A stretch of DNA of 64,000 bases. Origin: Dermacentor variabilis. Taxonomy: Eukaryota > Arthropoda > Arachnida > Ixodida > Ixodidae. How positions within the stretch are numbered: position 1 is the stretch's first letter; each line of letters opens with the position of its first letter. Under the pieces are notes generated by a model. That model saw only the letters and a program-made list of their open reading frames with translations, made no database searches and had not been told where the DNA came from. The DNA lies in contig NC_134571.1 of the NCBI RefSeq assembly GCF_050947875.1, forward strand, positions 228,480,024 to 228,544,023, in the 5' to 3' direction. Below, piece after piece: positions 33,398-43,572 of this stretch. Both the position numbers and the translations under genes were made by a program.

Positions 33398-35629
33398 GGT
33401 GTCACGAAGATACGGACGGCAATTGTGACGTTTACAGTGTTCTGCCAGATGGCCCCCCGCATTGTTATTTACGGCCCAATTGTGCTCACGCGCCCTTTCA
33501 TTAAAACACCGTCCGGTTTGACCGATATAAACCTGTTGGCAACTTAGGGGTATCTCGTATACGACATTACTTTTGCAAGCAGTGTACTGCGCTGCATGTT
33601 TCTTAGAGCATGGTTCGCGTTTTGCTTTTGTCATCATAGGGCATATCTTGGCCAGCTTACATGGTGCACTGAACAGAAGATTGATACTGTGCATTTGTGC
33701 CACCTTCTTGAGGTTGTGGGATACCCTGTGCCAATAAGGAATCACATGTAATATCTTCCTATCAAATGGCTTTTTTGTGTTAGTGCCTTCTCTTGCCTGT
33801 TTGATCTTTTGAAGAAGCTTGTCGCAAACGCTAGAGATCAATAGTGAAGGGAAACCGGCTAGACGTAGCCTTGAAACTTGGTTATTGAAACTGATTTCTA
33901 TTTTGTGGCTGCAAGATTTGTTTAGCGCTTCTTTTAGACAAGTCATTGCAACTCCTCGTTTTACTAGCTTGGACTGCGCAGTGTCGTATGAGATTAGCTG
34001 CTTGTTCAACCTCGGCTGGTATTCGAAACAGACATGCGTGTTCATCAAAGTGAGATTGAGGTCCAGAAAGCGAATGCTGTTATCACAAGGCCTTTCGCAC
34101 GTGAAGTTTAGAGCCTCCGATGCATTTCTAAATGTGTTAATTATCGATTCTACAGTGTCATCTAGCCTAGACCCTGGAACTTCGTTAAGAACCACGAGGT
34201 AGTCATCGACATACCTCATTATAGAAGGAGCACATGACTGATTCAGACTGATGTTTACACACTTGTCAAAGGCGCTGAGAAAGATGTCTGAAAGAATGGG
34301 AGCGAGCGACGATCCAATGCAAATGCCCTTGCGTTGTACATAGTGTTGGTTTTTGAAACTAACGACAGTGGAATGAAGATAAAAGCTTAACAGTTCTAAA
34401 AACTGGCCGCTATTCACTACGGTTGCGCAATTGAACCTAACTTCACCAAAATCTTCGATTTTGTTCCTAATGGCACTGAGCACTCCGTCATGAGGAATCG
34501 CATAATACAGGTCTTCAACGTCCAGTGAAAAGGCGTACACACTGCTCCAAGTTCCTTGTTCTAAAGTCAGCACGACTTCTCTAGAGCTCCGCACAAGGAA
34601 AGGGTCATCTAGGGGTAACTGGCATAAATGGCGCTTCAGGTAGTGCCCTACTTGCATCTGCCACGTGTTCTTCTCAGAAACAATAGCCCTAAAGGGGCAG
34701 TCAGGTTTGTGGGTCTTGCCGGAGAAAAATACTTCCAAGACGCCTACCTCAGCCCGGTTCGTCGCCTTCCGAAGAGCTTCCAGGTTGAAGTTATTAAGTA
34801 GCTTAACCGCTTTGGCTTTTTGCTTTTTGTGGTTGAAATCCACGGCCTTGAAATTCTTCTCAATCGCGCTGATGGCCCTCTCTCCGTAGGCGCCCTTGGA
34901 AAGGATGACGAAGCCATCCTCCTTGTCCGCCTGTACAGCGACGAGGTCATTTTGCCGTAGGAAGCCCGTTAACTTCTTGAAGGGTGGGTTAGGGGTGGTT
35001 TTCGAACGCACGGTCCGAAGAAGGGTATCCACTGCATCACTGGTGGCTCGATCCCGCTCTGCCTCGCCAGCGCAGTTTCCTATTCGCCGGGCCGTAGCGA
35101 GCAGCTGGTGCTTCTTGGACGGTGGCTCAAAGCTGTATTTCGTTCCTTTTTGAAGTAGACTCCTAACGTCGTCTGGGAGCACAACATCACCGAGTAGTGT
35201 CACTTTAGTTGGCTGAATGTTTCGTCGACTTCGCTTAGTAAGGCCTATTCTTGACCTTTGCCAAAGGAATTCAGTCACTTGTTTGGCAATCTTTTTGGAC
35301 TGGGCGAATTCCCGGCCGCCTACAACCTGATCCTTGCTTTCGTTGCACAGGACCCAAAGCCAGTCGTTGTACCTGCGTACCTGCCGCCCTTTCTCAGACT
35401 TCATTATCCTGTACATCCTTTTGACGTGTCCCCAAGAAGGTTCCAGGCCACCCAGGAAGACTTGAACTTCGGGAGCAACAATTCCCTGTTTGAGGTAGTG
35501 TGTCACTATCCGAGACTGACAGGAGTTGATTGCGATGAGGTTGATGCACGTGGCGATGGGACATGGTTGAACTTGTGAAGACAGGAAAGAGCCCAATGTA
35601 GAAGAAATGTAGAAGAAGGTTTCTGGCAT
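33260..35629 (-). CDS. Penelope reverse transcriptase with GIY-YIG endonuclease
   Basis: An uninterrupted 789-residue frame. Residues 1-300 form the N-terminal region of PLE proteins. RT follows: FSGKTHKPDCPFRAIVSE (about 302), FSLDVEDLYYAIP (about 367), RKGICIGSSLAPILSDIFLS (about 433) and the catalytic box RYVDDYLVVL, with YVDD at 473-476. The thumb and connection lead to the GIY-YIG nuclease at about 690-789 (VYIGQTGRCFNERAREH, then LEREILEAFY). The RT would copy element RNA at a nick made by the nuclease. The first ATG (35629) lies in the inverted arm, so the first dozen residues may be an artefact of the arm join. Met72 or Met76 are alternative starts. Length fits the family. Confidence 0.95.
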   Translation of the reverse strand: MPETFFYISSTLGSFLSSQVQPCPIATCINLIAINSCQSRIVTHYLKQGIVAPEVQVFLGGLEPSWGHVKRMYRIMKSEKGRQVRRYNDWLWVLCNESKDQVVGGREFAQSKKIAKQVTEFLWQRSRIGLTKRSRRNIQPTKVTLLGDVVLPDDVRSLLQKGTKYSFEPPSKKHQLLATARRIGNCAGEAERDRATSDAVDTLLRTVRSKTTPNPPFKKLTGFLRQNDLVAVQADKEDGFVILSKGAYGERAISAIEKNFKAVDFNHKKQKAKAVKLLNNFNLEALRKATNRAEVGVLEVFFSGKTHKPDCPFRAIVSEKNTWQMQVGHYLKRHLCQLPLDDPFLVRSSREVVLTLEQGTWSSVYAFSLDVEDLYYAIPHDGVLSAIRNKIEDFGEVRFNCATVVNSGQFLELLSFYLHSTVVSFKNQHYVQRKGICIGSSLAPILSDIFLSAFDKCVNISLNQSCAPSIMRYVDDYLVVLNEVPGSRLDDTVESIINTFRNASEALNFTCERPCDNSIRFLDLNLTLMNTHVCFEYQPRLNKQLISYDTAQSKLVKRGVAMTCLKEALNKSCSHKIEISFNNQVSRLRLAGFPSLLISSVCDKLLQKIKQAREGTNTKKPFDRKILHVIPYWHRVSHNLKKVAQMHSINLLFSAPCKLAKICPMMTKAKREPCSKKHAAQYTACKSNVVYEIPLSCQQVYIGQTGRCFNERAREHNWAVNNNAGGHLAEHCKRHNCRPYLRDTRFLAWSTDRLEREILEAFYIAKAEGTCISCPSVTLTEKEIAFLKR

Positions 35630-35905
35630 GGTCTAGAGATAGACTAGAACGGGAGATATTGGAAGCTTTTTACATTGCAAAGGCCGAGGGCACGTGCATT
35701 AGTTGCCCTTCAGTGACGCTTACCGAAAAGGAGATAGCTTTTCTGAAGAGATAGGGAGGTCGTGATGTCACGATGGGCCGTCCTTGGTTGCATCTATTTA
35801 AAGTTCTGCTTCTTCAAAAAACATTTAGTTTGAAGTAGCGCCTTGTCTGTCGTACACGTTGTTCTTTCGTCCTTGTCTTCGTAGCGCTCTCTTTTTTCAT
35901 TAAGT
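35618..35905. repeat. PLE-2 right inverted arm
   Basis: Reverse-complement copy of 33109-33397. On plus it encodes a second copy of the protein's last residues (RLEREILEAFYIAKAEG, then a stop at 35752-35754), out of context. Confidence 0.92.
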
Positions 35906-36081
35906 ATGCTCAACCAACTCGCCCACATCAAGCTTCTGCTGCTTCAGGTAAAAACATGTTGATATTCTTTTCTGCTACATGACGGCACAAATGAGCCACC
36001 ACAATCCTTCGTGTCATCGCATCTCTATGCGTGCTCTGCCAATTTGTGTGATAGTGTGTTGATTTGGTAGAGTAGTTTGCT

Positions 36082-36765
36082 GGGCCAGTTGGTGCATGGT
36101 GAACGGTCAATGGTTTCCAACAAGTACGGGCACGAGCAGAAGTAGAAGCGGACAGGACACAACTGAAGTTTATTGTGAAAACATTCCACAAATCTTTGCC
36201 ACGCATGCGTATACACCCAAGAACAATAACAAGGTTGGTAGGCAATTATCAACAAAAGTTATACACGTACACAAAATCCAAGTCGCACGCCTTCCCGTGG
36301 ATGAACATGACAAATTTAGAAATTGAAGTTCTTTATCATTGATATGAACCGAAGGTTTACTCACACATGTATGCGCGCCCAACTTTTCCTGTGGAACGCT
36401 TCGCTAATTTCTCTTTCCAGTTTACTGCGCTCTCTCCCCACTATCGATACACTGTCATAAAGTGGTCGGCATTCGTGCATTTTGCAATGCAATGGTAAGT
36501 TCCCTCCTGTACCTGTAGGTAGCAAATAGCGACGCTCACGCATGCGGTCATTAATGCAACGACCTGTCTGGCCGATATAGGACAGTCCGCATGAGAGAGG
36601 TATGCGATACACAACCGAAGATGCATAGTTTTTGGGAAAAAAAGTGGTGTGCTTTTTTCCACTGCCACTAGTAGCATCTTTCTTCTCTCCTGTGATGCTT
36701 TTGCACAACGTAACCAGTTTGCTCGCCTCCGAAAACACTAGTGTGAAGCCATTCCTAATGGGTTC
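36082..36765 (-). pseudogene. PLE-3 fragment: GIY-YIG end of a Penelope element
   Basis: The minus frame 36738-36361 has VVYRIPLSCGLSYIGQTGRC and KLEREISEAFHRK; the last residues and 3' UTR are in a shifted frame (36382-36170). The plus-strand end motif GGGCCAGTTGGTGCAT is at 36082-36097. Polarity of that motif is opposite to the coding strand, so the piece looks like an inverted arm that extended into coding sequence. RT is absent. Confidence 0.82.
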
Positions 36766-36829
36766 CTAGTGGTTTGTCTCGTTGTATGGTCCGATGTACG
36801 ACTTTAGAAAAGTCAATGCACCTTTGGCG

Positions 36830-37320
36830 TCAAATGTTCATAAGAATATTAAACCCACAATGTTCCGGAATTGAAAATCTAAGGCACGACTTTGGAAATG
36901 TCACTGCACCTTTCGCATCAAAAGTTTATGCGAACTTTATACCCAGAACGGGGGGGGGTGGGGGGGAGGGGTTCCGGAATTCAAATCCCGCGCTTCGTAG
37001 ATTCCGCGGCTTCCGCGGCTTCCGCGAGATGCTCCGACAATCCCGCTCACCATCAAAGCACCCTTGAAATTTCGTACCCCGATGGGGCTCCTTTGTCATG
37101 TGACTCCCGGTGCATGGGCGTTGCCGCAAAATCCGGCCCGGCTTTGCGATGTTCGCGCTTAAATGCCTTTTCGATCGTGAAACAGACATCCTAAACAAAA
37201 TCCAGAACAATTTCCGGCGCCGCGGGTGGTTTTGGTCTGCTGACAGCGTGAGAGCACGAAAAGCTTTTTGGGAAGGACCTGCAGCCTCATAACCCGCCCA
37301 AGCCTTGGCTACGCCCCTGA
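36830..37320. repeat. Unclassified dispersed repeat
   Basis: Two partial tandem phrases: CACGACTTTGGAAATGTCAC after TACGACTTTAGAAAAGTCAA, each followed by GCACCTTT and a TTCCGGAATT phrase. A G-run lies at about 36950-36968, and the block ends TTGGCTACGCCCCTGA. I recall similar sequence as common in tick genomes but cannot name the family. Confidence 0.4.
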
Positions 37321-38699
37321 AACCAATCGTTTTCTTTACGAATTTATGACCGAAATCGAAAACTGAACTCCAACAGTTAATAGATGTTAACTATTTAGTA
37401 CGGCTTTTAACAGGGAAGATACACGACACAGAACGAGAAGGCGCGAACTGCATACTCGTTTAATGTGAAGCGTTGCCCACACGGGCTGCAGTCAACTGAT
37501 GAATGCACGGTGGCTACTCAAGGCCTCGGTCTTCTCAAGGCGCACTTGTTCATGTTCATTCAAGTTCACCATGTGTGCCGTTAACTTGTATTACTTCTGA
37601 CTGTGAATACCTTTATTGCGATAGCATTTATACAGATGCTCTAGGTACATTTGCGCCGTCGAGCTGTCCCACTATTGACGGCGCTCGTGCGCAGACGCGG
37701 AGCGCGTTTCACTGCAATAACAATCAGTGCGCTTCACTCAATCAGCTTGCGGAACCAGGCTGCAGCATTGCACGCACGTTCTAGCTTATCTGCTGGGCAT
37801 CTTAAAAACACCTTCACTGAGCACTAACACGTTACTTGTCACAAAAAGCACCAGCTTAGTAAGTGCAGGTAGCAAAATGTTAGTACTTGGCGCTACCTGC
37901 TGAAAGCTACAAAAAAGTGCGAAATTAGTAGTAAGTACCACCTCAGTAGAGCAATTACCAAAGCAACTGAATTATAATTGACATCGATACAGTTGGACCC
38001 GTTCGATTTATAAGTGCAGCTCCCATTGTAATATTAGGTAGATGGTAGTGTAAAAAGCGCAAGAGGTAATATAATCCATGTATAAAAAGGGAACCGCATC
38101 CTATTGCTGCCTATTAAGCATCAGTCATTGGCACAAGGTAATGTTACCATGAATATTACGGCGCAATGACTCTGGGTAGGAATGTACTGCATAACTGCAT
38201 CAAGAAACGATAAGCAAGAAGAAACATAGAGAACAACAACGAAGATGCTTTGTTTTCTTTATTGGTTCTGCTTACACGTTCTATATTAGTGCCTTTAAGT
38301 ATACTTAATACTTCGCAGCAACATGTTTTGCGAGCAATTGATTCTTGGGCTACAGCAATCACAATACATCTTCGTTTTATCTATGTCTATCTACGTTTAA
38401 AACGGAACTTCATAAGCGGCATAACAACCTGTGTGGCATTGCTAATCAGTGGTAAAATAAATGCATTGGTAATACAGAACATAGCAAATATTGGCATATA
38501 CCACATGTACGCACAATCTATGGTTTCCAAAAGCTGGTTGACTGTCTACCGGCTAGTATTAATAAATACCGACTAACTGGAGACTCGTTACGCCTCCTTC
38601 CTAAAACCGACATTGATACTTTAGGCACTAATACATAAGGTTATCAGAGTTATATTTAATTATTGTATATTTTGTATAGTGATGACTCATTCAGTGGCT
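37321..38699. other. Intergenic with short repeat fragments
   Basis: 37390-37475 looks like a degenerate PLE 3' end (TACTCGTTTAATGTGAAGCG after an ACACGACACAGAACGAGAAG phrase). 37608-37650 has TTATTGCGATAGCATTTATA, shared with 32395-32430 on the other strand. 37860-37960 contains a short inverted phrase (GCAGGTAGC and GCTACCTGC). Otherwise nothing recognised. Confidence 0.4.
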
Positions 38700-38925
38700 T
38701 ACAGATTCTAAGGGGTGGGCCGCGCAATTAGGGCGAAAGAAGTGGACGAGACGAGGGCCGACTAACAACTGGTTTGTTTTATCCAAACGTGTGATTAAAT
38801 ACACAGAGAATGGGATGAACTGACGCGTACATGTGGTGAAGAGCTGTCAGCCTATCTTGCCATTCAAAAACTTCGTTTCTTTATCATGGAGGGTGATAGA
38901 AGTCTGGCTGACGCATGCGCCTTAT
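38700..38925 (-). pseudogene. Penelope 3' end fragment
   Basis: Minus-strand reading gives ACVSQTSITLHDKETKFL followed closely by a stop, the C-terminal end of PLE proteins. A 3' UTR ending CTCGTCCACTTCTTTCG follows, resembling other PLE ends here. It is a short scrap. Confidence 0.65.
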
Positions 38926-39703
38926 TTGACATATACGAAGTAAGCTTCTACATTCTCGTGGTTCATTTGATTTCCATGTTGCCCACCCCTAGGAATATGT
39001 TCAGTTACCAACTCGCCAAGCTTGCTCTGTTAATTCAGTTTATTGAGTTGCATTGCGTCTCTAACATTTATTCCTCTTCCCTCATCGCCTGGTTGTTTCA
39101 CCAAATTATGTACAAAACTGTACTGTTGGTGCTGCGTAAAAGCGAAGGTGGGGCCAGTAAACGTGCTGATTATGTAGCTTTCTTGCCGCCTTCGTCGTCA
39201 CAATTCATGCAGCCTCTATACATTAGTGTGTGAAATGAAACCAATAGAAATAACAAGAGTATTTACAGCCTTCGTTTGAGGGATACCAAGTTGAACCGGT
39301 GGACACGCTATGTACGTATTCGGTTAAATGATCAAAGATTTAGTTCTATAGTGTGCATATATATGAGTGCCACAGCATCGCACGAAGCTGTTATTGAACA
39401 CTTCTACAGATTGACTAAAGTTTGCCTAAGGTTGACACAATCACAGGATAAAAAACCATGGTCACACACTAAGTTGTAGTGGCTTCGTAGTTGCTTAGTA
39501 AAAACTGCTAAGAAGACTTTCTGGCTAGTAAAAGCAGCAGTGATGAGGTTTAGTAACCTCTGGCTATTAAAGAACTAATAAGAAAGTAGTAAAATACGTA
39601 GCTATTTTGTAAAGTCACGCATTTACTAGCTATTTGGTAACTTTGTTTTTTTAAGAGTACGTGTATGCATGCAAAAATATATGCAGTGAAACGGACGGTA
39701 AAG
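38926..39703. other. Intergenic, nothing recognised
   Basis: The 38886-39233 open frame has hydrophobic stretches but no family likeness. 39490-39660 is rich in TAGTAA-like phrases with no clear period. Confidence 0.35.
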
Positions 39704-39937
39704 CTAATATTTCACTGGGCGCTGCCTAACACCAACCGTTTCCCGTCGTGCAACGTCACTGGCAACGCTCCCAACGGCGCCGACCTCAGAAAGGCCTAGT
39801 ACCTGCAGGGCACCGTTCTTCGTATCCAGCAGCCTTGCGTGCCCCGTCATAAGCTCCGCATGACGGAAGAAGACGCAATGCCTGTCAGGCAGAACGCCGT
39901 CTTCCAGCTCTTCTCCTTTTGTGAATTTCTTAGACAT
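39704..39937 (-). CDS. Hypothetical 77-residue frame, possible host exon
   Basis: Starts MSKKFTKGEELEDGVLPDRH and ends before a TAG. Composition is ordinary soluble protein with no transposon motif. It sits 120 bp left of gypsy D, in the only stretch here that is not recognisably repetitive. I do not recognise it. It could be a true small gene, an exon or chance. Confidence 0.25.
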   Translation of the reverse strand: MSKKFTKGEELEDGVLPDRHCVFFRHAELMTGHARLLDTKNGALQVLGLSEVGAVGSVASDVARRETVGVRQRPVKY

Positions 39938-40059
39938 TGCCAGTGAATTGCCATTTCCTGCTTAGTTGTGACGGAGATGAAGTATCACGCGTGTCCGACG
40001 GACTTGGCAGTGCTCGCGGCGGCTGCCTCCAAGGAACGCAACGTTACCGAGAGCGACAC

Positions 40060-40494
40060 TGACAGAGACGATACTTACATGTTTACCTGAGAATCTTTAT
40101 TAGGCGACCACGTTTCAACGCCTAACAAATGTAATCGCACAGCGCAGGACGCGCCTGCATGTATCGGAAGTGTCTGGAATGTTATCGATGGTTCCATCCG
40201 CTGTCTGTGACCGAACCTTGCGTAATCTGATTGCATGTGTGCTCGACGCGAATAATTTCGAACTTTGTGGAAGGCACGCGGGTCACAGCGATTACTCTGG
40301 AACATTCGACGACTGAAGTATAGAAGCCGACGTGATTGACCCGCTGATCAGATTTTGACGGCCGCCTACTGTGTTCGCCACTGTCACCGTTCTTTAAGTG
40401 TAGCCTGTTTTCGTGGGTACAGGTTCGCCCAATAAATGTCAGTTTCGTCTTTCACAGTATTGCTACTGTGTTCGTTATACGTCACTACCACGTG
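40060..40494 (+). repeat. Gypsy D 5' LTR
   Basis: Pairs with 55006-55425; for example ATGTATCGGAAGTGTCTGGA and GATGGTTCCATCCGCTGTCT recur there with few changes. Both start near TGACA and share the end through TACCACGTG. Several indels separate them. The exact outer limits are uncertain because the first 40 bases align poorly. Confidence 0.85.
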
Positions 40495-40942
40495 CCATCT
40501 GTTGGAGGTGCTTTTTGTTCATGTACCGGACGCCCCCGACTAGCCCTGATCCAACACCGGACCACCAAGGGAATACCAACGTAGTCCCGGACCATCGAGC
40601 AAGCTGCCCGGTACAACAGCTGCCCCGGGAGCACGGACTTCTGCCTCAGTAGACCAAGAAGATGGTGGCCTAAACAACCCGAATGGCAGCCGCAGCGTCC
40701 CCCATCTTTCTGCAACAGCCCAGGGAGCCACCGACTTTCCAAGGATGAAGTTTGAAGACCCAGAAACCTATCTGGAGACCTATGAACGAATCCCGACTTT
40801 CAGCAACTGAGACTCCGACGACAAGTTGCGGCATATATATATCGCCTTAGAAGACGCTGGCGGAACATGGTTTGAGAACCGGGAGTCGACCCTGAAAACA
40901 TGGGACCAGTTCTGTAGCAGCTGCCTGCGGACATTTACCAGA
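40495..40942 (+). pseudogene. Gypsy D Gag, N-terminal part
   Basis: After the primer-site region (TGTTGGAGGTGC) the sequence reads PREPPTFQG, then FEDPETYLETYERI and LRHIYIALEDAGGTWFENRE, a gypsy Gag capsid. A stop (TGA at about 40808) and the lack of a clear ATG mark decay. It continues at 50257. Confidence 0.75.
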
Positions 40943-40972
40943 AGATGAAGAAGTAGTTTAATGACTGGAAAT

Positions 40973-42702
40973 AATCAATCAATCAATCTTTATTTAGCAT
41001 TCATTCATTTACAAAAAATGAACACTAGGACAAGAACTAAAAGCTGCTTTTTTGCAGCTTGACAAGGTTCTTGCCCCTATCTATGACAACGGGGACAGAA
41101 TAATGTTTGTACACTTTAGTGTGTGCAATGCACAAATGTATAAGTGAAAAACTTGTGAGGCTAAATGTACAATCAGTGATACAAGATGATACAGTACAAA
41201 TGACATATATGAATATACACTATATAACAGAAATATATATTTATTTTCAACTGCTGTAAAATTCATCATAGAACGTTTTCTTGACATGCAGAAACATAGA
41301 TAGCAAATGAAGATGTGCGTAAATTTCTTGCAGGTTACATCCTATATGCGAAAATGCCATCAAAATGAAAAACTACCTAATTTAAAGGAGCCAAGTAGTG
41401 ACTTCCCCTAGCCAAAGTAACGTTAAAAAAATAATTACTCAGTTTGAATTAGGAAGTCTCGTAATGTTTTCCTAGTAGTGTCAGTTATCTCTATACCGTT
41501 TTCATGAAGTTTATTTAATAAGGATGGGACGCGACTGGATAGCCGATTTGATCCATAATTAGTACGGGAAAGTGGTAGCTGCCATCTCTTTCTTTCCCTA
41601 ATGTTATACGATATATCTATTGGTTCTATTAGGTTGCACAACCGCAAGAACGCTTCGTTATTATACTTAAAGTAGCTCTGGTATTTTAGGGCAAGGTTAA
41701 CGTTATATAAACTTACTAGACAAATGATATTATACTTTGAAAATAATTCAGATGTATGTGCGTCGAATGGCGCGTTTGCAATATGACGAACAGCCTTTTT
41801 TTGGAGTAGTAATAATTTATTGATATTTTCTTTTGACGTGGTACCCCACACAAGGTGGCAATACATTAAATGAGATGAGAATAGTGCGTTATAAAGGATC
41901 AGCTTAACTTTAGATGGTATCGTCTCACGGAGTCTACAAAGCACGCCGCAAGCTTTGGCTAAACGGGATGCAATAAGTTCCACATGTTCATTCCACGTTA
42001 GTTTTTGATTAAATATAACACCCAAAGTTTTAACGTTAGGAACAACTTCAATTATATCAGAGCCAACCTGCAACAGTATGTCTTCACTCAGATGTTTTTG
42101 TGGAGGTGCAAAAATAACAGCTTTTGTTTTTCTTGTATTTAATTTGAGAGCGTTAACCTTGCTCCATTCGGCCAAATGTTCTAGTGTGGTATTTGCCAAC
42201 AACGAGAGATCGCTGATATTGCGAGACTGAAAGAATAGGCTGGTGTCGTCTGCATAAATGATGAAGTTAGCGTCATTAGAAATGTTGACAATGTCGTTAA
42301 CATATATATTAAACAATACTGGCCCTAGTATACTTCCTTGGGGAACGCCCTGTGTAATTTCCTGGAGACGTGAATCTTCTGATGAAATCGAAACTAGTTG
42401 TTTTCTGTGATTAAGATAGGATTGTAATAGTTTGAGAGAAATGCCCCGAAACCCATAATGTTCTAGTTTAGTAAGCAAAGTCTGATGATTTAGCCTATCA
42501 AATGCTTTCGAGTAGTCTACGAAAATTCCTAGCGTTAGTTCTTTATGTTCAAAACCATTTAATATGAACTCTTTTTGGGTTAGCAGAGCCAATTCAGTTG
42601 ACATTCCCACACGGAACCCAAATTGTTTATTTGATAGGATGGAATGTTTATCACAAAATGACTTTAGTCTTTTACAAATAACTTTTTCTAGTCCCTTGGA
42701 TA
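40973..42702 (-). mobile_element. CR1/L2/jockey-group LINE, 3' portion
   Basis: The 3' end is marked by ATCAATCAATCAATC at about 40973-40987 and a long AT-rich 3' UTR to 41435. The RT frame runs to 42702, where the Gmr1-like element interrupts it. It continues at 49786-49905. Confidence 0.88.
41435..42702 (-). pseudogene. LINE reverse transcriptase, open but interrupted
   Basis: About 420 codons are open: LTLGIFVDYSKAFDRLNHQT, QEITQGVPQGSILGPVLFNI, the catalytic IIYADDTSLFF, then KLNTRKTKAVIFAP and a full C-terminal domain ending FLIQTE. There are no internal stops, so this LINE copy was probably intact here when the LTR element landed. The Met start seen in the joined frame (42763) lies in the LTR and is not real. 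Confidence 0.9.
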
Positions 42703-42852
42703 TGTTGCGTTTCGCCTGCGACACGTGGTTTTGCCGGCGCGACTGCGGCGGGGCGGCAGACATTTTGGCCCGATCGTCGTCGCCGCAACACTCATCGCCA
42801 GGTGTTTCCAGGCGCGACTGCGGCGATGCGACCGCCTAGGGATCATCCTCGC

Positions 42853-43087
42853 ATTCCAGTCATTGTGCCCGAAACAGGCGATGCCAAAGCAGGGATCTCA
42901 TTCCAGTTATTGGGCCCGAAACAGGCGATGCCAAAGCAGGGATCTCGTTCCAGTCATTGTGCCCGAAACAGGCGATGCCAAAGCAGGGATCTCATTCCAG
43001 TTATTGGGCCCGAAACAGGCGATGCCAAAGCAGGGATCTCGTTCCAGTCATTATGCCCGAAACAGGCGATGCCAAAGCAGGGACCAC
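42853..43087. repeat. 47-bp tandem repeat in LTR, five copies
   Basis: GAAACAGGCGATGCC starts at 42871, 42918, 42965, 43012 and 43059, an exact 47-bp period. Units alternate between CAGTCATTGTG and CAGTTATTGGG types, giving a 94-bp dimer pattern. A sixth decayed unit follows (TACAGTCATTGTGTCCG). The same array is at 49082-49316 in the other LTR. Confidence 0.96.
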
Positions 43088-43257
43088 CCTCTCATTACAG
43101 TCATTGTGTCCGACCGGCAGCGCCACGACAGGGTGCTACGAGATCGTGCTCAACATGGTGCTACGGCAGCGCTACGACAGTGTGCGTCACCATTAGCCCA
43201 TTGTACATTCACGTGCTCGTCTTTTGAGGGGTTCCTTCTTGCCCTCAACTGCGAGAG

Positions 43258-43265
43258 TATAAAAA
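43258..43265 (+). promoter_or_regulatory. LTR TATA box
   Basis: GAGAGTATAAAAACAGC, about 165 bp beyond the 47-bp array. Transcription would start some 30 bp downstream, near 43290. The 3' LTR copy is at 49487-49494. Confidence 0.75.
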
Positions 43266-43375
43266 CAGCTGCCCCCGGACGCCAAAGGGAGGGCTCCGAT
43301 TTCTTCTGTTGAGTGAAGTGCTCTCCCGTCTCTCTACTTCGGTCAAACCTGACCACCAACTCTTTGCGATGTTAA

Positions 43376-43381
43376 AATAAA
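43376..43381 (+). terminator. LTR polyadenylation signal AATAAA
   Basis: TTAAAATAAACAAG lies about 110 bp after the TATA box, so R would span roughly 43290-43400. In the 3' LTR the equivalent is 49605-49610. Confidence 0.7.
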
Positions 43382-43554
43382 CAAGTTGTTTCGTTGTTAC
43401 CAGTCGACTCATGCTTTGCCGGGACCTTCGGATGCTTCCAGTTGTACCCCAGGCCGCCAGGCCAACGCTACCCTTGGGGCTTGCGACCCAGGTACAACCA
43501 CGGGCGTCAGCGCCGAGTTCCCAACAGATCGTACGAGCAGTCCGATCAAACAAC

Positions 43555-43572
43555 TGGTGGCAGCGGTGGGAT
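43555..43572 (+). promoter_or_regulatory. Primer-binding site, tRNA-Leu type
   Basis: TGGTGGCAGCGGTGGGAT begins two bases after the LTR end. It is complementary to a tRNA 3' end reading TCCCACCGCTGCCA plus CCA, which I recall for animal tRNA-Leu of the AAG/TAG class. Confidence 0.75.

Larger units (their letters stand above)
33109..35944 (-). mobile_element. Penelope-like element PLE-2, complete, with inverted arms
   Basis: A perfect 13-bp target duplication, CAGGTAAAAACAT, lies at 33096-33108 and 35945-35957. The 2,836-bp element has inverted arms (about 33109-33397 and 35618-35905), one intact RT-GIY-YIG frame, and on minus the 5'-end motif GGGCGAGTTGGTTGAGCAT (35924-35906). Everything expected of a mobile Penelope copy is present. 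Confidence 0.95.
42703..43552 (+). repeat. Gmr1-like element 5' LTR (850 bp)
   Basis: Matches 48932-49781 without indels and, where I compared blocks, without substitutions. It contains a 47-bp tandem array (42853-43087), a TATA box and a poly(A) signal. Confidence 0.97.

Noticed and set aside
37860..37960. Hairpin RNA gene from the GCAGGTAGC inverted phrase
   Set aside because: Arms are too short and no conserved structure is evident.
42703..42763. Met start of the 442-codon LINE frame in the 5' LTR
   Set aside because: The first 20 or so codons are LTR sequence; the LINE frame truly continues at 49786.
42853..43087. CRISPR-like array (regular 47-bp repeats)
   Set aside because: Units are directly adjacent with no unique spacers, lie inside an LTR, and the genome is eukaryotic.
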